A DNA stretch of 64,000 bases from an uncultured Flavobacteriaceae bacterium. Its GTDB lineage: Bacteria; Bacteroidota; Bacteroidia; Flavobacteriales; Flavobacteriaceae. The translations under genes were made by a program, and so were the position numbers. Positions 34,441-44,900 of this stretch are shown in pieces; position 1 is the first letter of the stretch, and every line of letters begins with the position of its first letter. The stretch is from positions 1-64,000 of the forward strand of contig CANLUS010000004.1 of the NCBI GenBank assembly GCA_947494325.1. Direction: 5' to 3'. The notes under the pieces are model-generated. The model was not told the origin of the DNA and searched no databases. It saw only the letters and a program-made list of their open reading frames with translations.

Positions 34441-35577
34441 TTAATTTTTTACAGCACTACAACCGGCCATTGTAGTTATTTTAACAACCTCCGTTGGAGG
34501 CAAATCTTTATTCCGCTTCACCAATTCTGAAACCATATTTTTAGTGATTTCAGTAAAAGCATCTTCTAAAGGCGTATTTGTTTGCAACGCCACGGGGTGA
34601 CCATAGTCACCACTTTCTCGGATACTTTGCACCAACGGTATCTCACCTAAAAATGCAGTTTTAATATCAGCACTTAAATTCTTTGCGCCATCTTGTCCAA
34701 AGATATAGTATTTATTCTCAGGTAACTCTTCTGGTGTAAAGTAACTCATGTTTTCGATTAAACCTAATACAGGTACTTGAATGTTCTTTTGCTCAAACAT
34801 TGCTACTCCTTTCTTTGCATCGGCCAAGGCAATGGTCTGCGGCGTGCTCACAATTACTGCTCCAGTAATTGGCACGGCCTGAACAATAGATAAATGTATA
34901 TCTCCTGTACCAGGAGGTAAATCGATCAATAAAAAATCTAATTCTCCCCAATCGGCATCAAAAATCATTTGATTTAATGCCTTAGAAGCCATCGCTCCTC
35001 TCCAAATAACTGCTTGATTAGGTTGCGTAAAAAAGCCTAAAGACAACAATTTGACTCCATAACTCTCAATAGGTTTCATTTTAGATCTACCATCAATGGT
35101 CACCGCAGTAGGCTTTGCTTCGGCTACGTCGAACATTATTGGCATTGAAGGCCCGTAAACATCCGCATCTAGAATCCCAACTTTAAAACCCATTTTAGCT
35201 AAAGTAATTGCTAAATTAGCTGTAATTGTAGATTTACCAACACCGCCTTTCCCAGAAGCTACGGCAATAATATTTTGAATGCCTTCAATTTTTTGTCCTT
35301 TTATTGGAGCCTGCTCTGGTTTCTTAGGCGCATTAGCAGTCACCTTCACCTTTACTTGCGCCTTTTGATGAACATGCTCATTAATAGCTTTCATGATTTC
35401 GACCTCCACCTTTTTTTTGGCCTGTAGCGTAGGATTTGATATTGTAACATCAACAATAACCTCTTCACCAAAAGTAACTATGTTTTTTACAGCTCCACTT
35501 TCGATCAAACTTTTGCCCTCACCAGGCGCCGTAATTGTGTCTAAACACTTGTATATTTCTTGTTTATCTAACTTCAT
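34441..35577 (-). CDS. Mrp/ApbC-family Fe-S cluster carrier ATPase
   Basis: P-loop ATPase of 378 residues. The deviant Walker A is ASGKGGVGKST, followed by DADVYGPSMP, IDLPPGTGD and an ENMSYF block. The N-terminal MIP18/DUF59 domain comes first (about 1-85). The CxxC that usually holds the shared Fe-S cluster near the end is absent as such: only one Cys lies in the C-terminal MAGCSAVKN. First gene of the mrp-nifU-reductase-ferredoxin operon, with a clear -7 box upstream. Confidence 0.93.
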   Translation of the reverse strand: MKLDKQEIYKCLDTITAPGEGKSLIESGAVKNIVTFGEEVIVDVTISNPTLQAKKKVEVEIMKAINEHVHQKAQVKVKVTANAPKKPEQAPIKGQKIEGIQNIIAVASGKGGVGKSTITANLAITLAKMGFKVGILDADVYGPSMPIMFDVAEAKPTAVTIDGRSKMKPIESYGVKLLSLGFFTQPNQAVIWRGAMASKALNQMIFDADWGELDFLLIDLPPGTGDIHLSIVQAVPITGAVIVSTPQTIALADAKKGVAMFEQKNIQVPVLGLIENMSYFTPEELPENKYYIFGQDGAKNLSADIKTAFLGEIPLVQSIRESGDYGHPVALQTNTPLEDAFTEITKNMVSELVKRNKDLPPTEVVKITTMAGCSAVKN

Positions 35578-35599
35578 TCTTTAAACTCATTCTAAATTA

Positions 35600-35607
35600 C
35601 AAAGATA
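35600..35607 (-). promoter_or_regulatory. -7 promoter element TATCTTTG of the mrp operon
   Basis: The plus strand reads CAAAGATA, a perfect TAnnTTTG on the minus strand, 22 nt before the mrp ATG at 35577. Confidence 0.55.
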
Positions 35608-35670
35608 GGGGTTCTACTTTAGATAAGAAAGTAAATCAATAAGGATGATTTATACCGAAATAACATGTAT

Positions 35671-37272
35671 CTATTCATTGAGAATAAAAGTCTCTCTAGG
35701 ATCCCAATTAGCCCTAATTTCAATCTCTTTCGGATAATATATTACCTTCTCTGGCTGTTTTTTTAGGAGATAATTACCAGTGTCCCAGATACCATTGCCA
35801 TTAGTATCATAAATAACTCTCATTTTATACTTAGCAGGTATCAAATTTAAGAATGGTAATTCTTCGGCTTGTGTAACATATTTACGTTCTATAATATTGA
35901 ATTTTTCATCTAGTAAGTCGACAATTATGGGATACGTTTTTACATTTTGAATCGTAAAATAAACATTTCCATAATCCGAAAGTTTCTTAGTTCCTAAACT
36001 GAAATTTAAGGTATCGTTACTATTCCCAAGAAAATCTAAAATACCCTCTGGCAAAATTTGTATCCGATATTGTTCTTTATACTTTTTCTCAAAATTTATC
36101 AAAATCTTATCATAAGAATCAGATATTTTGGCCGTATACGGCACATTGATTGAGTCTCGACTCATAAAACTAATTTTAGAAGTGTCAATTTTTACCAGAG
36201 GTATATTACTTATCAGGCTGTATTGATCCCTTAACGGAAGTATGCCTCGAGTAGAAGCTGTAATGTTTAAGGAATCGATTTCTTTTGATAGCAATCTCAA
36301 CGTTACCGTATCGATACGTTTTTTATTTTCTACTAAAAAACTTAGTGAATCCTTTTGAATTCCAGTATACCAATAATTTAAGGAATCTCTATCTTTTTCG
36401 AAAATTGAAACCGACTTTAAATTAGGTTCATTGTAGAGCGGTTTTACTTTAATGCTATCACCAATACCTTCATAACCGAAAATAATATGGGATTTAGAAA
36501 CCACCGAAGGCCGCGTCAAATTATAGGGTAAAATCTCCTCGAACAAGGTTAATTGATATGCTGAATCTGTTGGAATTTCTATCGCTGTACTATGAAATCC
36601 TATTTTATCTTGTTTGGGATCAAATATATAATTCTTGCTCACATCATTCATCGCTACAAGCAGGTACTTACCCGCTTTTATATTGGTAATTTCCCAAGCG
36701 ATGGTATCTAAAGTATTCGCAACATAGAAAGGCTTCTCTTTGTAAATAATAGAATCATTTTTATCATCGGTCAACTCGTACATCATGATCGAAACATTTG
36801 TATCAGCTTCTTCGTTAAATGCATCTTTAATAGTTCCTGAAACTGACAACGAATCAATAACATCTCCCGTTGAAAATACATATTTGAAATTCGTTGCGAC
36901 ATTACCTTCTGTATTATCAATAATGCTTTGTCCGAAATTAAATGTGTACGTGGTATTGTCTTTTAAGGTATCTAAAATTTTTATTTTAACATATTTACTT
37001 GGAGTACCTAAAGGGCTAATAATAGGCGTATATTTTAATGGTGGAGAAACAATCAGTTGTGTATTGATATCTGTTAGCTTGATATACTCGTCAAATTCAA
37101 TTTTTATCTCTTTAGAAGAAAAGTTTGTTGACATATTCATCGGAGATGATTTTCTCATTACTGGAGGATCTTTATCCTCAGGGCCACCGGTCGGTCTTCC
37201 AGTTTTAGCACAACCGATCACGTTCACTATCAAAATTAACTGTATGCAGAGTACAACACACTTATTCTTCAT
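35671..37272 (-). CDS. Lipoprotein with Ig-like (Big_5) domain
   Basis: Protein of 533 residues if started at the ATG at 37272, which directly precedes a good lipoprotein leader (lipobox VIGC, followed by AKTGRPTGGPEDKDPP). An upstream in-frame ATG at 37347 is less likely because it would lie upstream of the -7 box and inside comF. The N-terminal part (PPVMRKSSPMNMSTNFSSKEIKIEFDEYI) is the Ig-like Big_5 type common in Bacteroidota; later parts are all-beta. Probably outer-membrane or periplasm-facing. No catalytic motif seen. Confidence 0.88.
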   Translation of the reverse strand: MKNKCVVLCIQLILIVNVIGCAKTGRPTGGPEDKDPPVMRKSSPMNMSTNFSSKEIKIEFDEYIKLTDINTQLIVSPPLKYTPIISPLGTPSKYVKIKILDTLKDNTTYTFNFGQSIIDNTEGNVATNFKYVFSTGDVIDSLSVSGTIKDAFNEEADTNVSIMMYELTDDKNDSIIYKEKPFYVANTLDTIAWEITNIKAGKYLLVAMNDVSKNYIFDPKQDKIGFHSTAIEIPTDSAYQLTLFEEILPYNLTRPSVVSKSHIIFGYEGIGDSIKVKPLYNEPNLKSVSIFEKDRDSLNYWYTGIQKDSLSFLVENKKRIDTVTLRLLSKEIDSLNITASTRGILPLRDQYSLISNIPLVKIDTSKISFMSRDSINVPYTAKISDSYDKILINFEKKYKEQYRIQILPEGILDFLGNSNDTLNFSLGTKKLSDYGNVYFTIQNVKTYPIIVDLLDEKFNIIERKYVTQAEELPFLNLIPAKYKMRVIYDTNGNGIWDTGNYLLKKQPEKVIYYPKEIEIRANWDPRETFILNE

Positions 37273-37278
37273 TTCAAC

Positions 37279-37286
37279 CAAATTTA
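37279..37286 (-). promoter_or_regulatory. -7 promoter element TAAATTTG of the Big_5 lipoprotein gene
   Basis: A perfect TAnnTTTG on the minus strand, ending 6 nt before the ATG at 37272. This favours that ATG over the one at 37347 and predicts a leaderless or near-leaderless mRNA. Confidence 0.55.
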
Positions 37287-37321
37287 TGCGCAAATTAACG
37301 ATATTTTTCTCTGTAATTCTT

Positions 37322-38008
37322 TCATTCTGTAAAAGCAATTGTTGCAATACTCACTTTTATCCCGTTAATTTTTTGCAACTTAATTACACAAGCCTCTAAA
37401 GTAGCTCCTGTTGTTACCACATCATCGACCAGCAAAACATGTTTGTTTTCAAATAACGCCCCGTTTTGAATAAAAAACTTCTCTTGTAAATCTTTAAAGC
37501 GATCAATGCGCAATTTTGAAGTTTGCGTTTGCGTATCTAACTTTCGCTTCAAAATGACATCATTAAAAGGTATTGCTAAGGTTTTTGCAATTTCTTGACC
37601 AAATTTGTTCACCTGATTATATCCTCTTGTTTTCATTTTTTTTAAATGTAATGGCACGGGAATAACAAAATCGAATCGAGGACAACGTTCGTTTTCTGTT
37701 AGTTCAGAAGCCAACAGTTTTCCGAAAAAAGTTCCAAGTTCTTCCTTATCCTTGTATTTTAATTGATGTATTAAATGTTGGGTTATGCCCTTTCTTTGAT
37801 AACGTAATAAAGAAGTTGCAAAATCTATAGACACCCTTCCATGAAAGCTTTGCTCGAGATCGTTTCCTTCTTGCTGAGAAAAATTTGTCATTGGCAGTTC
37901 AAACCGACAGCGTAAACATATATGCTCTACATTTGAATTCAATGGTACCTCACAATGCATACATAGTTTAGGAAAGAACAGTTCGAAAATATCCTTTAAT
38001 AGTTTCAT
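37322..38008 (-). CDS. ComF-family phosphoribosyltransferase-like protein
   Basis: Protein of 228 residues. Two CxxC zinc-finger pairs lie at the N-terminus (CMHC and CLRC). The PRPP-binding motif VLLVDDVVTTGAT lies near the C-terminus, with RGYNQV before it. ComF proteins are needed for DNA uptake and transformation in several bacteria. Its co-occurrence with a ComM-like gene hints at competence, but no other com genes are seen. It is just upstream of the Big_5 lipoprotein gene. Confidence 0.92.
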   Translation of the reverse strand: MKLLKDIFELFFPKLCMHCEVPLNSNVEHICLRCRFELPMTNFSQQEGNDLEQSFHGRVSIDFATSLLRYQRKGITQHLIHQLKYKDKEELGTFFGKLLASELTENERCPRFDFVIPVPLHLKKMKTRGYNQVNKFGQEIAKTLAIPFNDVILKRKLDTQTQTSKLRIDRFKDLQEKFFIQNGALFENKHVLLVDDVVTTGATLEACVIKLQKINGIKVSIATIAFTE

Positions 38009-38175
38009 TTTTAAATAGAAAGTAAATTTATAATTCGACTTGAAAATAAACCTACTTCATAAATCTTGAGAATCTCTTTAGAATTCATCTCTAAGTTCGC
38101 AACGTTAATATAAACAAGCCAAGTATTATGTTATTAACTAATAATAAATACTAGAAAGAATATACAATTTTTTTC

Positions 38176-38183
38176 TAATTTTG
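38176..38183 (+). promoter_or_regulatory. -7 promoter element TAATTTTG
   Basis: Perfect TAnnTTTG 41 nt before the ATG at 38225; it would give a leader of about 35 nt. The 216-bp gap around it holds nothing else I can identify. Confidence 0.55.
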
Positions 38184-38224
38184 CGTTAACATAATATTGA
38201 AACTCTAAATTAAAATAATAAACC

Positions 38225-39130
38225 ATGGAAGAACAAAAAAAATCTTCAAACAACAAAATTATCCTAGGTATTCTAATTGCTTTATTAGTAGGTCTAGGAG
38301 TGTATACTTTTAAAAGTAGTGCAGATCACAAAGAAGCTGAAGAATTCTTAAAAGAAGAGAAAGTACAGATTCTTGGTAATTTGACTACCATGGAAGAAAA
38401 GTATGACAATGCTATTGCTTCTAACACATCGATGTCTGAAGAGCTAAAAATTGAAAGAGATAACATCATTGCTTTCAAAGATTCAGTAAAAAACTTAAAA
38501 AATTCTAACTGGAGATTAATAAGACGTTATAGAGGTAAAATTGCCGCTTTAGAACAAACGAATGAAAAATTATTAATGGCTAATGATTCACTTCAATTAG
38601 TAAATAATATGTTAGTAATTGAGAAAGACAGCATTACTGGTAAGTTAATTGAACAAACTAGTTTTAATGATACGTTGATTGCTCAGAATTTAGATTTAGC
38701 TAAAAAAGTAGAAATTGGTGGTGTATTAAAAGTGAATGGTGTTACTGCAACAGCAATGCGCGAGCGTAGCAATGGTAAATATGCTGAAACTAATAAAGCT
38801 CAGAAAACAGATGCTGTGAGAGTTGGTTTCAAAATTCAGAAAAATGAAATTGCTGTTCCTGGTGAAAAGCAAGCGCATATTGTTATAAACACTCCAGGAG
38901 GAAAGATTTTAACTCAGAAAGGAACATTTAATCTAACAAACGGTCAAGAAATAGGATATACAGATTTATCTTCTGTAAGCTATGAAAATGCCGATTTAGA
39001 TGTAGTGATGTTTGTAGATAACATTAACCAAAAACTAGTAAAAGGTATTTATACTGTGAAGGTATATGTAGATGGTTTATTAGTTGGAGCATCTAATTTA
39101 GAATTAAAAGATGCATTTTTAGGTCTTTAA
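38225..39130 (+). CDS. Membrane-anchored coiled-coil protein
   Basis: Protein of 301 residues: a short cytoplasmic start (EEQKKSSNNK), one TM helix (about residues 12-29), a coiled coil of about 130 residues with heptad-like Leu/Ile, and a compact beta-rich domain (about 170-301, GEKQAHIVINTPGG onward). I recognise it as a common flavobacterial protein without a solid function. It has its own promoter and terminator, so it is monocistronic. Outer topology is inferred. Confidence 0.85.
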   Translation: MEEQKKSSNNKIILGILIALLVGLGVYTFKSSADHKEAEEFLKEEKVQILGNLTTMEEKYDNAIASNTSMSEELKIERDNIIAFKDSVKNLKNSNWRLIRRYRGKIAALEQTNEKLLMANDSLQLVNNMLVIEKDSITGKLIEQTSFNDTLIAQNLDLAKKVEIGGVLKVNGVTATAMRERSNGKYAETNKAQKTDAVRVGFKIQKNEIAVPGEKQAHIVINTPGGKILTQKGTFNLTNGQEIGYTDLSSVSYENADLDVVMFVDNINQKLVKGIYTVKVYVDGLLVGASNLELKDAFLGL

Positions 39131-39152
39131 AAATCAAAAATCAATAAATAAG

Positions 39153-39186
39153 AAAGGGGTGCAAATTTTGCATCCCTTTTTTATTT
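39153..39186 (+). terminator. Rho-independent terminator
   Basis: AAAGGGGTGCAAA (39153-39165) pairs with TTTGCATCCCTTT (39167-39179), with one G-T wobble, and is followed by a T run. It ends the coiled-coil protein gene. Confidence 0.88.
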
Positions 39187-39206
39187 TATACTACTATGAA
39201 TTTAGC

Positions 39207-39214
39207 TATTTTTG
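39207..39214 (+). promoter_or_regulatory. -7 promoter element TATTTTTG of glyS
   Basis: Perfect TAnnTTTG ending 6 nt before the ATG at 39221. The TTG at 39212, which would extend the protein by three residues, lies within the box. Confidence 0.6.
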
Positions 39215-39220
39215 CGCTCT

Positions 39221-40762
39221 ATGGCAAAACAAGAAGATAAATTTAAGAAGGTAATATCACATGCAAAGGAATATGGATATGTATTTCAAAGCAGTGAAAT
39301 TTACGATGGTTTGAGCGCGGTATATGATTATGCGCAAAACGGAGCGGAACTGAAAAAAAATATTCGTGACTATTGGTGGAAGGCCATGGTTCAAATGCAT
39401 GAAAATATTGTTGGAATAGACGCTGCTATTTTTATGCATCCAACAACTTGGAAAGCATCAGGACATGTTGATGCCTTCAACGATCCTTTAATCGACAATA
39501 AAGATTCTAAAAAACGATACCGAGCGGACGTGCTTATCGAAGATTATTGTGCCAAGATTGAAACGAAAATTGAAAAAGAAGTTGCAAAGGCAGCAAAACG
39601 TTTTGGCGATGCTTTTAATAAAGAAGAATTTATTTCAACCAACGGCCGCGTATTAGGGTATCAAGATAAAATAAAGACAACGCTTTCGCGGATGGCTAAA
39701 TCTCTTGAAAATGAAGATTTAGTAGATGTTAAGGCCTTGATTGAGGAATTAGAGATTGCAGATCCCTTAACCGGGAGTAAAAACTGGACAGACGTTAAGC
39801 AGTTTAATTTAATGTTTGGTACTAAATTGGGAGCGTCGGCCGAACATGCTATGGACTTATATTTAAGACCCGAAACAGCTCAAGGTATCTTTGTGAATTT
39901 TTTAAATGTTCAAAAAACCGGACGTATGAAAATACCTTTTGGTATTGCCCAGACGGGTAAAGCTTTTCGTAACGAAATCGTAGCGCGTCAATTTATCTTT
40001 AGAATGCGCGAATTTGAACAAATGGAAATGCAATTTTTTATCAAACCTGGTACGCAGAGTACATGGTATGAACACTGGAAAGAAACCAGAATGAAATGGC
40101 ATTTATCACTAGGTATGGGTGAAGAAAATTATCGTTTTCATGATCACGAAAAATTAGCCCATTATGCTGATGCCGCTGCAGACATTGAATTTAAATTTCC
40201 GTTCGGATTTAAAGAATTGGAAGGCATTCATTCGCGTACAGATTTTGATTTAAAAGCACATGAAGAATTTTCGGGAAAAAAGTTACAGTATTTCGACCAT
40301 GAAGAAAATAAAAGTTATACACCATATGTCTTAGAGACTTCTATAGGTTTGGATAGGATGTTTCTAGCCGTTTTTTCAAAGGCATTGCAGGAAGAAGAAC
40401 TTGAAAATGGCACTTCAAGAACAGTTTTAAAATTGCCTTCGGTATTAGCACCAACGAAAGCTGCCATTTTACCATTAGTAAAAAAAGATGGTTTACCTGA
40501 AGTGGCTAGAAAAATTGTAGAGGACCTTAAATGGGACTTCAATGTTTTTTATGATGAAAAAGATGCTGTTGGAAAACGTTACAGAAGACAAGATGCCAAT
40601 GGGACTCCCTTCTGTATTACAGTCGATCATGACACTTTAGAAAATGATACAGTGACCATTAGATATAGAGATACCATGGAACAAAAGCGCGTGCCAATTG
40701 CTGAGCTAAGAGCTATTATTAAAGACGAAGTTGACGTGCGGTCATGGTTGATGAAGATGTAA
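39221..40762 (+). CDS. glyS: Glycyl-tRNA synthetase, single-chain type
   Basis: Class II aminoacyl-tRNA synthetase of 513 residues, the alpha2 type found in Bacteroidota, eukaryotes and archaea rather than the alpha2beta2 type. Motif 2 is FRNEI with the downstream FRMREFEQME, and motif 3 is GLDRMFLA. The anticodon-binding domain (about 400-510) begins at VLAPTKAAILPL. The ATG at 39221 is preferred over the TTG at 39212 because of the -7 box, predicting a leaderless mRNA. Confidence 0.96.
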   Translation: MAKQEDKFKKVISHAKEYGYVFQSSEIYDGLSAVYDYAQNGAELKKNIRDYWWKAMVQMHENIVGIDAAIFMHPTTWKASGHVDAFNDPLIDNKDSKKRYRADVLIEDYCAKIETKIEKEVAKAAKRFGDAFNKEEFISTNGRVLGYQDKIKTTLSRMAKSLENEDLVDVKALIEELEIADPLTGSKNWTDVKQFNLMFGTKLGASAEHAMDLYLRPETAQGIFVNFLNVQKTGRMKIPFGIAQTGKAFRNEIVARQFIFRMREFEQMEMQFFIKPGTQSTWYEHWKETRMKWHLSLGMGEENYRFHDHEKLAHYADAAADIEFKFPFGFKELEGIHSRTDFDLKAHEEFSGKKLQYFDHEENKSYTPYVLETSIGLDRMFLAVFSKALQEEELENGTSRTVLKLPSVLAPTKAAILPLVKKDGLPEVARKIVEDLKWDFNVFYDEKDAVGKRYRRQDANGTPFCITVDHDTLENDTVTIRYRDTMEQKRVPIAELRAIIKDEVDVRSWLMKM

Positions 40763-40828
40763 TATTTTAAACCTATATGAGCTATATTATATGGATTTAA
40801 TAAAATCTACGGAATAGTTTAATAACAA

Positions 40829-40856
40829 AACCCTAAGCGAAGGCTTAGGGTTTTTT
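40829..40856. terminator. Bidirectional Rho-independent terminator
   Basis: AACCCTAAGC (40829-40838) pairs perfectly with GCTTAGGGTT (40843-40852) across a GAAG loop, flanked by A and T runs. It serves glyS and the convergent barrel gene. Confidence 0.92.
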
Positions 40857-40879
40857 ATATCTGTATAGAAATCTATAGT

Positions 40880-41428
40880 TTAAAATCTTAATCCGATCGA
40901 AATCGCAGCTTTGCCAACGATTTCATAATCATCAAAAGGGCGATTGCTAAATAAATTACGTCCAACACCAAAATTTACCTCGGCAAACATACCTCTATTG
41001 GTAATCCATTTTCCACCAACGCCTATACCTAAGGCAAAGTCAGTAACGTTATCTCCATCAGAAGCGACAACGTCAAAACCATTAATAAATTCTACACTAT
41101 TATCTTTATACGAATTTAACATCCCAAAACCTTCCACGAAAAAACCCGCGGCATATTTTTTACCAAAATAAAATCTATAATAAGGAGAAATATAATAATT
41201 AATATCATCATTTACTTCATCGTCAAAAGGTAAAAAAACCGAAACTCCAATTCCAGATTCTTCATTTAATAAGTGTTCATATGTCACATCAATTGCACCT
41301 AAAACAAGATATAATGCATTAATTTTCACTTCATTTTGTTTTTGAGCAACAGCAGTTGGTTCTACTTCCTGAGCATTTGTACTAAAAAAAGATACTGATA
41401 AAAGAAGAACTAAGATAATTTTTTTCAT
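40880..41428 (-). CDS. Outer-membrane beta-barrel protein (DUF3575-like)
   Basis: Protein of 182 residues with a signal peptide (about 1-19, ending STNAQ). The barrel strands (NALYLVLGAIDVTYEHLL, YISPYYRFYFGKKYAAGFFVEGFG) end with the C-terminal aromatic of ISIGLRF. The pattern fits the small DUF3575-like barrel family. Function is unknown. Confidence 0.78.
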   Translation of the reverse strand: MKKIILVLLLSVSFFSTNAQEVEPTAVAQKQNEVKINALYLVLGAIDVTYEHLLNEESGIGVSVFLPFDDEVNDDINYYISPYYRFYFGKKYAAGFFVEGFGMLNSYKDNSVEFINGFDVVASDGDNVTDFALGIGVGGKWITNRGMFAEVNFGVGRNLFSNRPFDDYEIVGKAAISIGLRF

Positions 41429-41559
41429 AAGTTAATTTTAAGGGTTAATTCGGTTTAGGTATCAACAATGATACCACAAAAAGATGCAAATACACAACAT
41501 TAGTTGCTTCAATACAAGTTTTTTATTCAAAAAAAAAATATAGTCTGAAAAACAAAAAC

Positions 41560-41919
41560 TTAAGACATAAAACCATAAGCCCAATATAGTAAGAGTAACT
41601 GCATAGGAAGACGCATGGCGGTAAATAAAATGTGTTGTTTTTTTCGAATTGCTTTTTGAAAATGATAAACATTCGCTGGAAAAACCAAGATCAATAATAT
41701 TACAATACTCCAAGCGGCATAAGACCTAGTTGGATCAAAAAACAACAAGAATCCAGCAATAATTTCAATTCCGCCAACTAAGAAATTTACAATCTTCGGA
41801 AAAGGTACCCATTTCGGAGTGATACTTAAAAAGAATACTGGTCTTCTAAAATGACTGACACCTGCAAACATATAGAAGGCGGCCATTATCAAAAGCGATA
41901 TTAAATTTAATGTTGACAT
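41560..41919 (-). CDS. DoxX-family membrane protein
   Basis: Inner-membrane protein of 119 residues with four TM helices. DoxX-like features are MFAGVSHFRRP at the first helix, KIVNFLVGGIEIIAGFLLF and an N-terminal MSTLNLISLL. Family members link to redox or quinone functions in some bacteria; no specific role can be assigned here. Confidence 0.82.
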   Translation of the reverse strand: MSTLNLISLLIMAAFYMFAGVSHFRRPVFFLSITPKWVPFPKIVNFLVGGIEIIAGFLLFFDPTRSYAAWSIVILLILVFPANVYHFQKAIRKKQHILFTAMRLPMQLLLLYWAYGFMS

Positions 41920-41951
41920 CTAAATGATTCTTAAAAGTATAAACATACAGA

Positions 41952-44900
41952 TTAAAAACTAGCTCTCAATTGGATCGTACCTGTATGAATAGTTTTTGAA
42001 GTTTCTGACTTCCGACCAAGATAATTTAAATTGATATCTAAGTACGAAGTAATTTTTCGTTGTAGATTTAAGCTCCAAGTATAATTTGTGCCAGGTTGCA
42101 AGCCTTCGAGCATTTGAAATGCTACTGCTGAGTTTTCATTACCTTCAAAATCATTATAAAACAAATTCACGCTGGCATTTAAAGAAGAACGTTCTTTATT
42201 GGAGAAAATAATATTTGCACCAATATTATGTCCTATCAATTTCTCTAAATCATTGATCTGATTTTTTTTGTTTTTTAGTTGATAAAAGGTTTCAAATCTC
42301 GCATTTTTATTATAGATATACGATAGTTTCGGATTGATCGTTCTATTCTCTAATTTATAGTTTCTAGTAACGAAATTTTCAGAAGAACTTTCATTTTCTG
42401 CTAGTACTCCAGTAACATCGAATAACCAAAACTTACCGATCTTATGGCTAAATTGAAGTTGGTGAGATACCGTATTATTTTCTTGACTATCAGTTGAAAA
42501 AACGGTTTTATTTCTTGAATCAACATATGTATATGTCGTTGAATATCGCTGTTTACCTCTATTCAAAAATAAACTATTTTTTATGTTCAAATTTAGTCCG
42601 AGTATGTCACTATTTAAGTCAAAAGGATTCAAATTAAAATTGGTTCCGAAACGTTCTTGTTTGCTATCAATAACGATGAAAGATTGATTGACAAAATGAG
42701 ATAAAAACTTTCTAAAACCTTTTTTCGATTTCCATCGACTTCCATTTAAAGTTAATGATTGACTAAACTTATTTTGATGCGTTTTAATAAAATTAATAGT
42801 TGGTAATAATACACGTACATAAATAGCCTGATCTGGAAACTGAGCAATCTCAAATTCATCTAACTCTTGAATACCATTATTATTATAATCTATCCACGTG
42901 TAAAAACCTTGTCCCGGTTCGACTTCTAAATAGCTAAATTCTTGTTGGGGTAAGGTACCCGAATTTGTTTCATATACGGTAGTCGATGAAATACTATTAT
43001 TAAATAACTGTTGCCTATAAATCACTCTGGAATTAAAAGCTTCTTCCTTTTCCTTAAATCTATTGTTTATGGTGCGATAGTTGGCATATATGCTCAAGTT
43101 CGCATTTTTACTTTGAACTAAATTTGATTTTAAGAAGTACGTATTCGTACTGTTCACATTTTCAAGTGCATTCACACGCACGCTGTCCGTCGTTCTATAG
43201 TTGTACCCAACTTCTACAAAAACCTTGGCAGTGTCCCCTATTCCGGCATACGCCTCATACTCAACAAATTTATGGCTTAAACTAGAAGAAATATTGCTAT
43301 TTACCTCCTTTCGATCATTATGTTCAGTATTCAACTTCGCTCCAATCCAACCATTTTTGAAATGACGTTGCGCATCCGAATACATTCTAAAAAATGTTGT
43401 TTCGTTTACCTCTGTTTCATTTTTTAAAAAACTTCCTTTTGCCTTGACATGTATACTCTTGGTTGAGAAATTAGAATTTAGATTGTGTTTAATTCCATTA
43501 AAATTCTCACTAAATCGAAGTGTTTCAAAGGAGTAATTCAATCTATTTACACTATCTTTTTCAATGCTTATAGCCGCTTGTAACAAACGTTGATTTCCTA
43601 AAGGATTCAAAATATCCCAGTCGCGATTAAATTCGACATTTCGAAAACGCTCTATCGTTTTAAAATTCTCATTTACAAATTCAAAATTAAGGGCACTTCC
43701 TATTTTCCATTTATTGTTTACTAGGAGTTGTCGCCAGTTTACTTTTCCGGCATATCCGTTATTATCTCCGTCATCTAAGGATGAAAAAAGATTCAGATCA
43801 TTCGCGCTATATGCAAATTCACTACTAAACCTCGTTTTGTCTGTAGGGTTATAGGCGGCATGAATGGTAGCAATCTGTACTTTATTGGGTGCTGCCAATT
43901 GTACAACGGGTTCATAATCTCCTTGAGGAATTCCGTTAATAGGTGCTACATAAGCGAAGATTCTACCAGTAGCTATGGTCGTTTCTACGTTATAATTACC
44001 TTGATTGGCTCCAACAAAACTAAAGCGAACATTGAACAGATCATCATTCTCATCATTGGAAAATACAAACGTTTCGACACCATTTATAATTTCCTGTCTA
44101 TATAAAATAGCATTTTCACTAAAAGCTTCGGCTCTAGCAGAGGGGACTACCATTAATGCCTCATTATCTCCAGCATTCATTAATATTTGCCTTTGAGAAT
44201 CAGTTAGGTCTTGCTGTACAGTTTGATTCTTAGCATCATTTTCATTATACAATGTAAACCCCACTTTCAAATTATCTGTTTGGTAATTAGCACCATTGTA
44301 AGTTACGAATCGGGTATAATTCCGTTCAGAAAATTGATATTCAACTATAATACGCATATTAGCCGTAATTGGATACGTAGGATTAAATGTTATTTCGGCA
44401 GTATTGTAATCAATTGTATAATCATAATTCTCTCCTCTTCTTAACGGAATCCCGTTAACATATATCGTTTCACTTCCTGAAATGATTAATAATAGTTGCT
44501 CAGTATTTGAACCTGTAATCCGATAAGGACCTTGATTTGCTTCTTGGCCAATTAAAATATTTCTAGCAAACTGCCCTCTAACGATAGCTCCAGAAGCGAA
44601 TGCCTCTGTTTTGCTATTGTCATGATTTAAGGTTGCATTCACGGCAACTCCAGCGACTTTCTTTTGAAAACGCATAAATGCGCTACTCTCATTTTCTAGA
44701 TTCACATCCCCGGCTTTCAAACTCCAATTATCACTAAACAATTCGATGAAAACACGATCAAACTCCTCTAATCTTTGTGTGTAACCTCCGTCTTGTAAAG
44801 GAATATTAGTATCTGTAATAGACGCTCTTAATTGGACATTATCAGATAAATATCCCGAAATCTGTAAATCCAAATTAGAATTTAAAACAGCGTCTTGATT

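Noticed and set aside
36785-37399. A 204-codon open frame antisense to the Big_5 lipoprotein and comF genes
   Set aside because: It spans two convincing minus-strand genes and shows no known motif or promoter.
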